Virus record (IMG/VR): IMGVR_UViG_3300028115_000055
Location: 1-38,215 of that record
Source: a virus
Direction: 5' to 3' (one strand)
Length of the DNA stretch: 38,215 nucleotides
How positions within the stretch are numbered: the first letter of the stretch is position 1; each line of letters opens with the position of its first letter. Below, piece after piece: positions 12,813-18,920 of this stretch. The translations under genes and the position numbers were made by a program. A model generated the notes under the pieces. The model was not told the origin of the DNA. It saw only the letters and a list, made by a program, of their open reading frames with translations, and made no database searches.

Positions 12813-12953
12813 ATGGTAAAACTTGATAGAGCAAAAAAAGAAAAAGCAAAATCAATCAAGATTAAGCATCAATGGAAATTAAAATATTTAAAATTATTGG
12901 ATAAGTATAAAAAATTAAAGGTGTCGTACAAAGAAATGTACGAACACCCTTAA
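12813..12953 (+). CDS. Small basic helical protein, end of the rightward early operon
   Basis: 46 residues from the ATG at 12813, which follows an AGG about 4 nt upstream. A GTG at 12720 in the same frame would lengthen it to 77 residues but would overlap the previous gene completely. Lys-rich helix (LDRAKKEKAKSIKIKHQWKL, then KLLDKYKKLKVSYKEM). Its last codons double as the stem of the leftward terminator at 12905-12948. Confidence 0.5.
   Translation: MVKLDRAKKEKAKSIKIKHQWKLKYLKLLDKYKKLKVSYKEMYEHP
12905..12948 (-). terminator. Rho-independent terminator for the leftward 15.07-12.97 kb operon
   Basis: GGTGTCGTAC (12920-12929) pairs with GTACGAACACC (12938-12948), ten pairs with one bulged A and an 8-nt loop. 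Read leftward the stem is followed by TTTAATTTTTTAT (12919 downward), a typical T-tract. No T-run follows in the rightward direction. It lies inside the last gene of the convergent rightward operon. Confidence 0.75.
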
Positions 12954-12965
12954 TTGTCATGTTAA

Positions 12966-13073
12966 TTAAATTAAAACGCCTAGTATAAATCCGCATACAA
13001 AACATAACCATTCACGTCTGTAATACAGTTCAAGGGCCTTCCAATCTTTTGGTGTTTTTCCTAAAAATTGCAT
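12966..13073 (-). CDS. 35-residue membrane micro-protein
   Basis: Sequence plan: MQFLGKTPKDWKALELYYRR, then EWLCFVCGFILGVLI. A soluble amphipathic N-terminus precedes one C-terminal membrane helix. A perfect GGAGG lies 7 nt before the ATG, and the start overlaps the upstream stop as TAATG. The YYRREW..F..GF.LG pattern is one I recall from small phage membrane proteins. It is the last gene of the leftward operon, directly before the terminator. Confidence 0.7.
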   Translation of the reverse strand: MQFLGKTPKDWKALELYYRREWLCFVCGFILGVLI

Positions 13074-13294
13074 TATTGTTCCTCCTTTATTATTTTTTTA
13101 AGTATATCCTTCCATGCCTTATTAGGCTTGTTAGTAGTCTTTGACCATCTTTTTAAATTCCAAATAGCCATTTTCATTAGATTAGCTGAAAATTGTAAAT
13201 CAGCAACCATACTTTGTTCTGGTGTTCTAGGTTTATCCATAAATTTAGTATGAACTTTACCTACAAACTCATCTATTTTATTCATCTCCTGCAT
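13073..13294 (-). CDS. Small basic hypothetical protein
   Basis: 73 residues from the ATG at 13294, which has AAGGG 6 nt upstream; an ATG 15 bp earlier is less well supported. Soluble and Lys/Trp-containing (LMKMAIWNLKRWSKTTNKPN, then KAWKDILKKIIKEEQ). No domain recognised. It overlaps the preceding gene by 17 bp and shares TAATG with the next. Confidence 0.6.
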   Translation of the reverse strand: MQEMNKIDEFVGKVHTKFMDKPRTPEQSMVADLQFSANLMKMAIWNLKRWSKTTNKPNKAWKDILKKIIKEEQ

Positions 13295-13463
13295 TTTTAT
13301 CCCTTTCATTTAAAATATTAGTTAAATTTGTAACTAACAATCTTAGATTTAATGTATCAAGCAACTTTGCATTTTTAATAGCAAGATCAAATTTATCTGC
13401 TTGATATTTCATGTTGTGGTTTTTTGAGTGTATTTCAAAATGTTCCTCTTTTTGTTCAGCCAT
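13278..13463 (-). CDS. Small hypothetical protein
   Basis: 61 residues, charged and helical (MAEQKEEHFEIHSKNHNMKY, later AKLLDTLNLRLLVTNLTNIL). GGGAG lies 8 nt before the ATG, and the start overlaps the upstream stop as TAATG. No membrane segment or recognised domain. Confidence 0.55.
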   Translation of the reverse strand: MAEQKEEHFEIHSKNHNMKYQADKFDLAIKNAKLLDTLNLRLLVTNLTNILNERDKNAGDE

Positions 13464-13621
13464 TATTTATCTCCCTTCATTGCATTGTTAAAAATTAAAT
13501 AACCCCCACCGCTTATGATGAGGCCGAAAACGACCTCAACATAAACAGCTAAAGTTATACCAACAAGAAACATTATTGCCCCCGTTGTAATTGTTAATCT
13601 ATGAACTGTTTTATTTGACAT
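13463..13621 (-). CDS. Small two-helix membrane protein
   Basis: 52 residues. A short basic N-terminus (MSNKTVHRL) precedes two hydrophobic stretches, ITTGAIMFLVGITLAVYV and VVFGLIISGGGYLIF, and a polar end. One-base TAATG overlaps link it to the genes on both sides. No family recognised; an inner-membrane protein by composition. Confidence 0.55.
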   Translation of the reverse strand: MSNKTVHRLTITTGAIMFLVGITLAVYVEVVFGLIISGGGYLIFNNAMKGDK

Positions 13622-14238
13622 TATGCCCACAACCTCCTTAAAATATTGTCTTTAACTTGTTCCATGTTTAAGACGTTATCAATAGCGGTTATAAAGCCAT
13701 TAGCTTTTCTGCCTTTTAACTTATTTTTAAGTTTAAACCTTACCCATGTGGTTTTAGTCTTATCCTCATTATCTTCATCAAACATCTGAAAGTATTTAAC
13801 TTGATCAAAAGGCAATTCATTGTTTTCACAATAATCATTTGATTTAAACTTTACAGCTAGAGGCTTATCGCTTTCAACCTCTGTGGGCTGTGGGTTTTTC
13901 TTCCACGCCCAACCGTCACGACTACACTCAAAGTCTTTTTTGATCATCTGACAGAAAGTTAATAAATGCCAAACAGCAAGATCATAAGGCAACTCCTTAG
14001 TTTTACAATAATGCAATGACAAATCTTGATTTTTATAAACAGCCTTTGTTCTAGCAAGACGTTTAAGATCAAAACTTTCACAGCCTTCATTATTACCATT
14101 AATAATAATTTCATCTTTGTAGATACCTACATTAAAATTATTACCAACGCTTTTTAGGTATTCTGCCTCATTCTTAACAGCACACCATTCATCTACGGTA
14201 AAATCCGAAGGTTGTTTCCAATAGTTAGTATATCCCAT
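13621..14238 (-). CDS. MGYTNYW-type conserved phage hypothetical
   Basis: 205 residues, the largest product of this operon. The N-terminus MGYTNYWKQPSDFTVDEW, then IIINGNNEGCESFDL, is a pattern I recognise from uncharacterised phage proteins. Mid-region: LPYDLAVWHLLTFCQMI and DGWAWKK. No catalytic motif stands out. GGAG lies about 8 nt before the ATG, inside a 23-nt leader that recurs upstream of the gene starting at 14414. Confidence 0.65.
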   Translation of the reverse strand: MGYTNYWKQPSDFTVDEWCAVKNEAEYLKSVGNNFNVGIYKDEIIINGNNEGCESFDLKRLARTKAVYKNQDLSLHYCKTKELPYDLAVWHLLTFCQMIKKDFECSRDGWAWKKNPQPTEVESDKPLAVKFKSNDYCENNELPFDQVKYFQMFDEDNEDKTKTTWVRFKLKNKLKGRKANGFITAIDNVLNMEQVKDNILRRLWA

Positions 14239-14252
14239 GTTATTTCTCCTTT

Positions 14253-14414
14253 TTAGTTATGAGTTGGTTTAAAACTTGAAAATAATATTACAAATCCGCT
14301 AACAAAAATTAATACACCCAACATCATGTGAGTTGAGTGTAATACGGTTGATATGCCTATCATTGATAATCCCATACCAATAAAAAACAATAATAATTTT
14401 AATGCTAGTTCCAT
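14253..14414 (-). CDS. Small two-helix membrane protein
   Basis: 53 residues with two membrane helices: LALKLLLFFIGMGLSMIGIS and then MMLGVLIFVSGFVILF. GGAG lies 8 nt before the ATG in the recurrent leader. The gene begins 1 nt after the stop of the 45-residue gene. No family recognised. Confidence 0.6.
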   Translation of the reverse strand: MELALKLLLFFIGMGLSMIGISTVLHSTHMMLGVLIFVSGFVILFSSFKPTHN

Positions 14415-14415
14415 A

Positions 14416-14553
14416 TTATTTCTCCTTTTTAGTTTGATTAATAAACTCTATTTTTTTAATACCTACTCCATTTTTATATGGAATAACTTTATATGGGATA
14501 GGGCTTTTCAGCCCTACCTCAATCGCTTGTTTAATATATTCTGACCAACCCAT
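14416..14553 (-). CDS. Small hypothetical protein
   Basis: 45 residues (MGWSEYIKQAIEVGLKSP, then IPYKVIPYKNGVGIKKIE). The ATG at 14553 is chosen: GGAGG lies 8 nt upstream and it overlaps the DUF3846 stop as TAATG. An ATG two codons earlier is too close to the ribosome site. Soluble, no known domain. Confidence 0.5.
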   Translation of the reverse strand: MGWSEYIKQAIEVGLKSPIPYKVIPYKNGVGIKKIEFINQTKKEK

Positions 14554-14888
14554 TACCATTCCCTCCTATTCTCTTGCTTGATATGAATAACATCACCTAC
14601 AATCACACCATTAAACAATTTATTATAAAGTTTGGTAGCTAGTTCGTTGATAGGTTTTCTTTTTAACTTAGCATCCTCATCAACTAACAAACAACCTTCA
14701 CCAATTTCATAAAGATCAATTAACTCAACATAACCGCCGACAGCTTTCTGGGCCTCCTCAAGCGTTGGCTCAACATCATAAACGGTCATAGTAGGTTTAT
14801 CGCTTTTAATCACAGTTACAGTTTCCCGCTTTAACTCATCAGATAAAACTTTAATAATGTGATCTGCACTAGGCATAGATTTAGTCAT
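14553..14888 (-). CDS. DUF3846 family protein
   Basis: 111 residues. PTLEEAQKAVGGYVELIDLY, then CLLVDEDAKLKRKPINELAT and KLYN...VIVGDVI, match the DUF3846 pattern: Q..VGG.ve.......l.vdEegk....p.N..At.l....iVGd. It is frequent in phages and of unknown function. It is linked by TAATG overlaps on both sides within the leftward operon. Confidence 0.82.
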   Translation of the reverse strand: MTKSMPSADHIIKVLSDELKRETVTVIKSDKPTMTVYDVEPTLEEAQKAVGGYVELIDLYEIGEGCLLVDEDAKLKRKPINELATKLYNKLFNGVIVGDVIHIKQENRREW

Positions 14889-15067
14889 TATACAACCCTC
14901 CCATTAAATACAGTTCTACGAACTTGGTTACCTTTTTTATTAACGTACAAAACTTGACACGCCTCATTAGGATAATCAGCTTTTAAACGCTTACAAACTT
15001 TCTTAAAACTCATAGCTTTAAGAACAGTATTGTTATTAGTTCCCGTTATTATGTACTCATATCTCAT
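14888..15067 (-). CDS. Small hypothetical protein, first gene of the leftward operon
   Basis: 59 residues, basic (MRYEYIITGTNNNTVLKAMS, FKKVCKRLKADYPNEACQ, ending NQVRRTVFNGRVV). It has a short alpha/beta pattern and no recognised family. GGAG lies about 10 nt before the ATG in a variant of the operon's recurrent leader. The stop overlaps the DUF3846 ATG (TAATG). Confidence 0.55.
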   Translation of the reverse strand: MRYEYIITGTNNNTVLKAMSFKKVCKRLKADYPNEACQVLYVNKKGNQVRRTVFNGRVV

Positions 15068-15088
15068 GTTATTTCTCTCCTTTTTTTA

Positions 15089-15104
15089 ATTAACATAAGT
15101 TAAG
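15089..15104. promoter_or_regulatory. Candidate operator, palindrome site 2
   Basis: ATTAACATAAGTTAAG is symmetric at 12 of 16 positions and differs from the perfect palindrome at 15921-15936 at two. It lies immediately downstream of the -10 of the leftward promoter, over its predicted start. Confidence 0.45.
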
Positions 15105-15134
15105 TATTTAGCATAAATAATTAAATACTGTCAA
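15105..15134 (-). promoter_or_regulatory. Leftward promoter of the small-gene operon
   Basis: Read leftward: TTGACA (15134-15129), 18-nt spacer, TAAATA (15110-15105). The predicted start is near 15098, within palindrome site 2, about 30 nt before the ATG at 15067. Confidence 0.55.
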
Positions 15135-15138
15135 GCTA

Positions 15139-15167
15139 TTGCATAAAAAAAAACTTTAGTTTATAAT
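15139..15167 (+). promoter_or_regulatory. Rightward promoter of the packaging operon, near-leaderless
   Basis: TTGCAT (15139-15144), 17-nt spacer, consensus TATAAT (15162-15167). The ATG of small terminase at 15177 lies 9 nt past the -10, with no Shine-Dalgarno, so the leader would be 0-4 nt. Confidence 0.6.
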
Positions 15168-15176
15168 GTTGCAAAT

Positions 15177-15605
15177 ATGTCACAAAACCTTACAGACAAA
15201 CAAAAATTGTTTATTGAATACTTTAGTCAAACAGGCAACGCAACACAGTCTTGCATCAAGGCGGGTTACTCCGAGAAGACTGCCGAGCAACAGGGCTATG
15301 AACTTAAAAACAAGTTAGCTACTCAAATAGATACAGCTACTAAAAAGCTACTTGGATCAGCCGTGCCAATTGCGGTGGATAAGTTACGTAAGCTAATAGA
15401 AAACGACAAAACTACGCCTTCAGTACAGCTTGGCGCTATTAACTCATTACTAGACAGAACAGGCTACCAAACTACGACAAAGATAGAAGATGTAACAGGT
15501 AAGAAGACAGACGAAGAACTAAGACAGGAACTAGACCATCTGCTAGGTACAATGAAGATTGTTAAACTTAGCGATAATGATGATGGGTCTGGCTCTTTAA
15601 ATTAG
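15177..15605 (+). CDS. terS: Terminase small subunit
   Basis: 142 residues. LTDKQKLFIEYFSQTGNATQ, then SCIKAGYSEKTAEQQGYELK, is the N-terminal DNA-binding HTH pattern of Terminase_2 small subunits. A helical middle (KLRKLIENDKTTPSVQLGAI) and an acidic end (SDNDDGSGS) follow. It recognises the packaging site and recruits large terminase. Codon use is visibly richer in G and C than in neighbours, continuing into the non-coding gap, which suggests a separately acquired segment. Unlike in many phages, 362 bp of non-coding sequence and a 68-residue gene separate it from large terminase. Confidence 0.88.
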   Translation: MSQNLTDKQKLFIEYFSQTGNATQSCIKAGYSEKTAEQQGYELKNKLATQIDTATKKLLGSAVPIAVDKLRKLIENDKTTPSVQLGAINSLLDRTGYQTTTKIEDVTGKKTDEELRQELDHLLGTMKIVKLSDNDDGSGSLN

Positions 15606-15920
15606 GCCATTACTCCTCCATATCTCCACACACATAAGCATAGTACCTATAGTACGGTATAACCCTCATCACTTCAATTACCTGCGTATTATGGCTAGAA
15701 GAAGGATGTCCACACACACACACGCACTCTCTCAGCTTTGGCTCATGTGATGCGGTCTAGCTATTAATCACCCCTCCTTTGTTCTCTTTACCCTACATAC
15801 ACACACAGACACGGGATAAACATGGTGAGTAACGCCCGTGATTTGACCCCCCACCCCCCAAAACGCTATTTGTGTCATTAATCAATGGATACCTCCGCAA
15901 ACTCATGGGGTATATTTAGT

Positions 15921-15936
15921 ATTAACTTAAGTTAAT
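15921..15936. promoter_or_regulatory. Candidate operator, palindrome site 3 (perfect)
   Basis: ATTAACTTAAGTTAAT is a perfect 16-bp palindrome. It covers the -35-like TTAACT of the promoter candidate upstream of the terL operon and matches sites at 7727-7742 and 15089-15104. Confidence 0.6.
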
Positions 15937-15950
15937 AGGTTGCATATATA
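15922..15950 (+). promoter_or_regulatory. Candidate promoter of the terL operon
   Basis: TTAACT (15922-15927), 17-nt spacer, TATATA (15945-15950). An alternative is TTGCAT (15940-15945), 17 nt, TATTAG (15963-15968). The gene at 15974 has no Shine-Dalgarno. The match is weak in A+T-rich DNA, but the overlap with the palindrome adds support. Confidence 0.4.
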
Positions 15951-15973
15951 AAAAATTTAAACTATTAGTGCTT

Positions 15974-16180
15974 ATGGTTAAACCTATTAAGGATTTACAA
16001 ACAATATTGCATTTTAAAAAAGGTAATTATGTGTATAGGTATGTTCTTGTTGATAGGTTTAAAAATACTGCTAAAGTACATCATGGTTTTGATAGTAAAC
16101 TAGAACGAACTGAAGCAGAATTGTTTGCATTAACAACGTCTAGAAAATTACGTAGAAAATATATATTAAAAAATGAGTGA
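15974..16180 (+). CDS. Small basic hypothetical before large terminase
   Basis: 68 residues from the ATG at 15974 (a GTG 6 bp earlier is possible). Basic with beta character (LHFKKGNYVYRYVLVDRFKN, then FALTTSRKLRRKYILKNE). No recognised family. It overlaps terL by 8 bp. It could be a regulator or packaging accessory, but nothing in the sequence decides this. Confidence 0.6.
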   Translation: MVKPIKDLQTILHFKKGNYVYRYVLVDRFKNTAKVHHGFDSKLERTEAELFALTTSRKLRRKYILKNE

Positions 16181-17594
16181 TGAAGCGTTAGCAAGAGCAG
16201 TAGAAATTGCTAAAGAATTAGAAAATAGAAAAGCTACTAATCGTATGAATGATTATGCACCATACGAATACCAAATAAAATTTCATAATACAATTGCTCA
16301 ACAGCGATTGCTTATGGCTGGTAATAGGATCGGTAAGTCCTTTTGTGGGGCTATGGAAATGGCATACCATGTGACGGGTTACTACCCAACGTGGTGGGAA
16401 GGTAAACGGTTTAACAGACCAATACGTGCTTGGGCTGGGGGAGTTTCTAACGAAACCACTAGGGATGTTTGCCAAAAAGAACTTATCGGCCAACCAGACG
16501 ATCCTGCCGCTAAAGGTACTGGTTCTATACCTAAAAAATACATAGTAGATACTATTAGAAAAGCAGGTGTACCTAATGCTTTAAACTCTGTAATTGTTAA
16601 ACATAAATCTGGCGGTAATTCTAGAATTGGTTTTAAATCTTATGATATGGGTAAAGAAAAATGGATGGGTGAAAGTGTAGATGTGATCTGGCTTGATGAA
16701 GAACCACCAACTCCAATTTATACTCAATCACTAACCCGTACAGCCGATAAAGGTGGTATTGTTTATATGACATTTACACCAGAAAGCGGTATGACAGAAA
16801 CAGTTGCACAATTTTTAAATAATTTACGTAAAGGCCAAGCATTAATAACAGCAGGTTGGGATGATGCGCCTCACATGACACCAGAAGTACGAGAACAAAT
16901 TTTATCTGCATTACCACCGCATGAAAGAAAAATGCGTGAACGTGGAATACCACAATTAGGTTCTGGATTAGTATTTCCTATAGCAGAAGAAGATGTAATA
17001 TGTGATGAAATACAAATACCAGATCATTGGCCCAAAATTTGTGGGCTGGATTTTGGTTGGGATCACCCAACAGCCGCAGTATGGGTTGCGTGGGATAGAG
17101 ATACAGATATAGCTTATGTTTATGATAGTTATGCTATGAGGCAAGAAGCAGTACCTATTCATGCATCAGCAATTAAAATGCGAGGCAGATATATTCCTGT
17201 AGTATGGCCTATGGATGGAAGACAAGCTGATAAAGGGTCTGGTAAAAGTTTAACACAACAATATCGTGAAGAAGGTGTTAATATGACTAGAGAACATTTT
17301 AGTAATCCACCTGCTAATGGACAAAAAGAAAATTCTGGAGGTAACTCTGTAGAAGCTGGTGTTCAAGAGATATATACTAGGTTTAAAACACAAAGGTTGA
17401 AAATATTTAAAAATCAAGGTAAACTGCTAGAAGAATTACGAATGTATCATAGAAAAGATGGTAAGATTGTACCAGCTAATGATGATGTAATATCTGCAAT
17501 GAGATATGCAGTTATGTCGTTAAGAAAAGCTAGAACAAAAACTTATGATCGTTTACAGATACAATCTGATTATGAGTTTAACATATTTAATTAA
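16173..17594 (+). CDS. terL: Terminase large subunit
   Basis: 473 residues. N-terminal ATPase: Walker A MAGNRIGKSFCG (residues 48-59) and Walker B VDVIWLDEEPP (D175, catalytic E176), then a motif III-like MTFTPESG. C-terminal RNase H-like nuclease: GLDFGWDHPTAAVW (D293), a middle acidic PMDGRQAD, and NDDVISAMRYA near residue 450. It drives ATP-dependent packaging into the prohead and cuts the concatemer. The length is typical of short-tailed phage large terminases. It is encoded upstream of portal, as usual. Confidence 0.95.
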   Translation: MSDEALARAVEIAKELENRKATNRMNDYAPYEYQIKFHNTIAQQRLLMAGNRIGKSFCGAMEMAYHVTGYYPTWWEGKRFNRPIRAWAGGVSNETTRDVCQKELIGQPDDPAAKGTGSIPKKYIVDTIRKAGVPNALNSVIVKHKSGGNSRIGFKSYDMGKEKWMGESVDVIWLDEEPPTPIYTQSLTRTADKGGIVYMTFTPESGMTETVAQFLNNLRKGQALITAGWDDAPHMTPEVREQILSALPPHERKMRERGIPQLGSGLVFPIAEEDVICDEIQIPDHWPKICGLDFGWDHPTAAVWVAWDRDTDIAYVYDSYAMRQEAVPIHASAIKMRGRYIPVVWPMDGRQADKGSGKSLTQQYREEGVNMTREHFSNPPANGQKENSGGNSVEAGVQEIYTRFKTQRLKIFKNQGKLLEELRMYHRKDGKIVPANDDVISAMRYAVMSLRKARTKTYDRLQIQSDYEFNIFN

Positions 17595-17602
17595 AAAATA
17601 AC

Positions 17603-18259
17603 ATGGTAGGAAAATCATATTCATCAAGTTCACCATTTTCATCTGGATATTCTGGTGCAAAAACTACATCATCAAAAAAATCTTCTTCATCTAAAACTAC
17701 AAGCACACCTAATCCACATACAAGTAGCGGATCATCTAAAACAAGTGTAGCAAGTTCTAGTCAAATAAAAGCAAGTGCAGAAAAAGTATCATTAGCAACT
17801 GGTAAATCTAAATTAGATAATTACCAAGTACCAAAAGCTGATACACCTTTTTTTTTATTAAATTTAGGTTTAAATATGGCGCAAGGTTTAAGACAAAAAT
17901 CATTTGAAATAAATAGATCATATTTTCAAAAAAATGTTGCGGGTAAATTAGGTTATCAAGATACTTTTGCAGATTACCAAAGATATATAACTGGTAGAGG
18001 TCAAGGAACATTAGATGCAATGGGAAGAACAATTGCAAAAGGAGATGGCGGTGGAAATCAAATGCAAACTCAAACTCCTCCAACTCAACCACCACAAACA
18101 ACAGTTCCAGAAACAGAAGAAGAAACTAAAAAGAAAAAAAGATCAGCATTAGGTATAGGTTACGGTGGTAGTCAAAGAACTATTTTAACATCTGTAATAG
18201 GTGATGAAACAGAAGCAAATGTTTCAAAAACTATTTTAGGTGGTGGTATAAAAGCATAG
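17603..18259 (+). CDS. Ser-rich virion-associated protein with ILTS...LGGG C-terminal motif
   Basis: 218 residues. A Ser/Thr/Lys low-complexity N-terminus (about 1-65) precedes a helical middle (PFFLLNLGLNMAQGLRQKSF and on) and a Pro/Thr/Gln linker. The C-terminal motif is RTILTSVIGDETEANVSKTI plus LGGG. The same motif ends the 70-residue protein at 18707-18919. Small proteins with a TILTSP.G...K.LLG-type ending are known between terminase and portal in podophages (T7 gp7.3 position), where they act in tail assembly or adsorption. The specific role here is not established. Confidence 0.6.
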   Translation: MVGKSYSSSSPFSSGYSGAKTTSSKKSSSSKTTSTPNPHTSSGSSKTSVASSSQIKASAEKVSLATGKSKLDNYQVPKADTPFFLLNLGLNMAQGLRQKSFEINRSYFQKNVAGKLGYQDTFADYQRYITGRGQGTLDAMGRTIAKGDGGGNQMQTQTPPTQPPQTTVPETEEETKKKKRSALGIGYGGSQRTILTSVIGDETEANVSKTILGGGIKA

Positions 18260-18702
18260 TGATTGTAGCAGTTATAGAAGAAGAATGGCGTAAAAAAATA
18301 TTTGATTACGTTGCACCAAAAGCACACATTAATACAGATTTAGATAATAAATATTCATTTATAGGTTTTGTTGAAAGAGATGTGTCTGGCAAAGATAATG
18401 TTATGGGTGGTGTATTATTTTCTGATTATGATGGTCATAACATTTTTATTCATGTAGCATTAGATACTCCTAAAGTTTGTCAAAGAAGATTTTTAAAAAT
18501 GGTATTTTTATACTGTTTTATTCAATTAAAATGTAGTAGAATAACGGCTTTGTGTCGTAACGAATACAAAAGAAATGAACGCTTGTTAAAAGGCGTTGGA
18601 TTTGTTAAAGAAGGTGTATGCAGACAAACCATGAAAATTGGTAATAAATTTGTAGATGCCGCAATTTACGGTATGTTAAAACAAGAATGTAAATGGATAT
18701 AA
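18259..18702 (+). CDS. GNAT-fold N-acetyltransferase-like protein
   Basis: 147 residues, starting at GTG within the upstream stop (TAGTG). NVMGGVLFSDYDGHNIFIHV provides the central strands, RRFLKMVFLYCFIQLKCSRI the helix, and CRNEYKRNERLLKGVGFVKE followed by GVCRQTMKIG the N-x-R-ll..lGF..EG..R end of RimJ/RimL-type acetyltransferases. Such genes are recurrent near the portal in podophages; the acceptor is unknown. The acetyl-CoA loop is divergent, so catalysis should be treated as unproven. Confidence 0.72.
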   Translation: MIVAVIEEEWRKKIFDYVAPKAHINTDLDNKYSFIGFVERDVSGKDNVMGGVLFSDYDGHNIFIHVALDTPKVCQRRFLKMVFLYCFIQLKCSRITALCRNEYKRNERLLKGVGFVKEGVCRQTMKIGNKFVDAAIYGMLKQECKWI

Positions 18703-18706
18703 TATT

Positions 18707-18919
18707 ATGGGAATGAAATCAGCACCACAAATGCCACCACCAATAGAACCAGAAGTAATTGATAAAACTGCTGAAGCAGAAGCAAAAGTAGCGGCAGAAA
18801 AAGAAAAAATGTTAGGCATGAAAAAAAAAGGTCAATATGGAACTATTTTAACTTCTGGTACAGGCGTTGAAGAAGAAGCTAATACAAGTAAAACAGTTTT
18901 AGGTGGCGGAACAAAATAA
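18707..18919 (+). CDS. Small virion-associated protein sharing the ILTS...LGGG motif
   Basis: 70 residues. A Pro-rich start (SAPQMPPPIEPEV) precedes an Ala/Glu/Lys helix (KTAEAEAKVAAEKEKMLGMK). The C-terminal motif, GTILTSGTGVEEEANTSKTV plus LGGGTK, parallels the end of the 218-residue protein two genes upstream, with the acetyltransferase gene between them. It ends 1 bp before the portal ATG. Confidence 0.65.
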   Translation: MGMKSAPQMPPPIEPEVIDKTAEAEAKVAAEKEKMLGMKKKGQYGTILTSGTGVEEEANTSKTVLGGGTK

Positions 18920-18920
18920 C

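Larger units (their letters stand above)
15606..15967. other. Non-coding gap between terS and the terL operon; candidate packaging site
   Basis: No credible gene on either strand. The sequence is richer in C than its surroundings, with C-runs at 15847-15859 (two C6 runs). Three CA-rich blocks, CCACACACAT (15626), CCACACACACACACGCAC (15710) and CATACACACACAGACAC (15796), begin 84 and 86 bp apart. An inverted repeat CACGGG...CCCGTG spans 15810-15840. The right end holds a perfect 16-bp palindrome and a promoter candidate. Position next to terS fits a cos or pac region; nothing proves it. Confidence 0.5.

Noticed and set aside
12954-12968. ATTGTCATGTTAAT as a fourth copy of the palindrome
   Set aside because: It is 14 bp instead of 16, poorly symmetric, and sits between converging operons where no promoter is expected.
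13068-13253. Plus-strand open frame opposite the leftward small genes
   Set aside because: It is antisense to a gene with a ribosome site and coupled overlaps, and its hydrophobic product reflects A+T-rich complementary codons.
13318-13337. Perfect inverted repeat TTAGTTA-6-TAACTAA as a further operator
   Set aside because: It lies within a translated small gene far from any promoter candidate, its spacing differs from the 16-bp palindrome, and such A+T-rich inverted repeats are expected by chance.
15606-15967. tRNA or protein gene in the terS-terL gap
   Set aside because: No cloverleaf or T-loop GTTCRA signature was found on either strand. The only frames are short, use C/G-run codons and lack ribosome sites.
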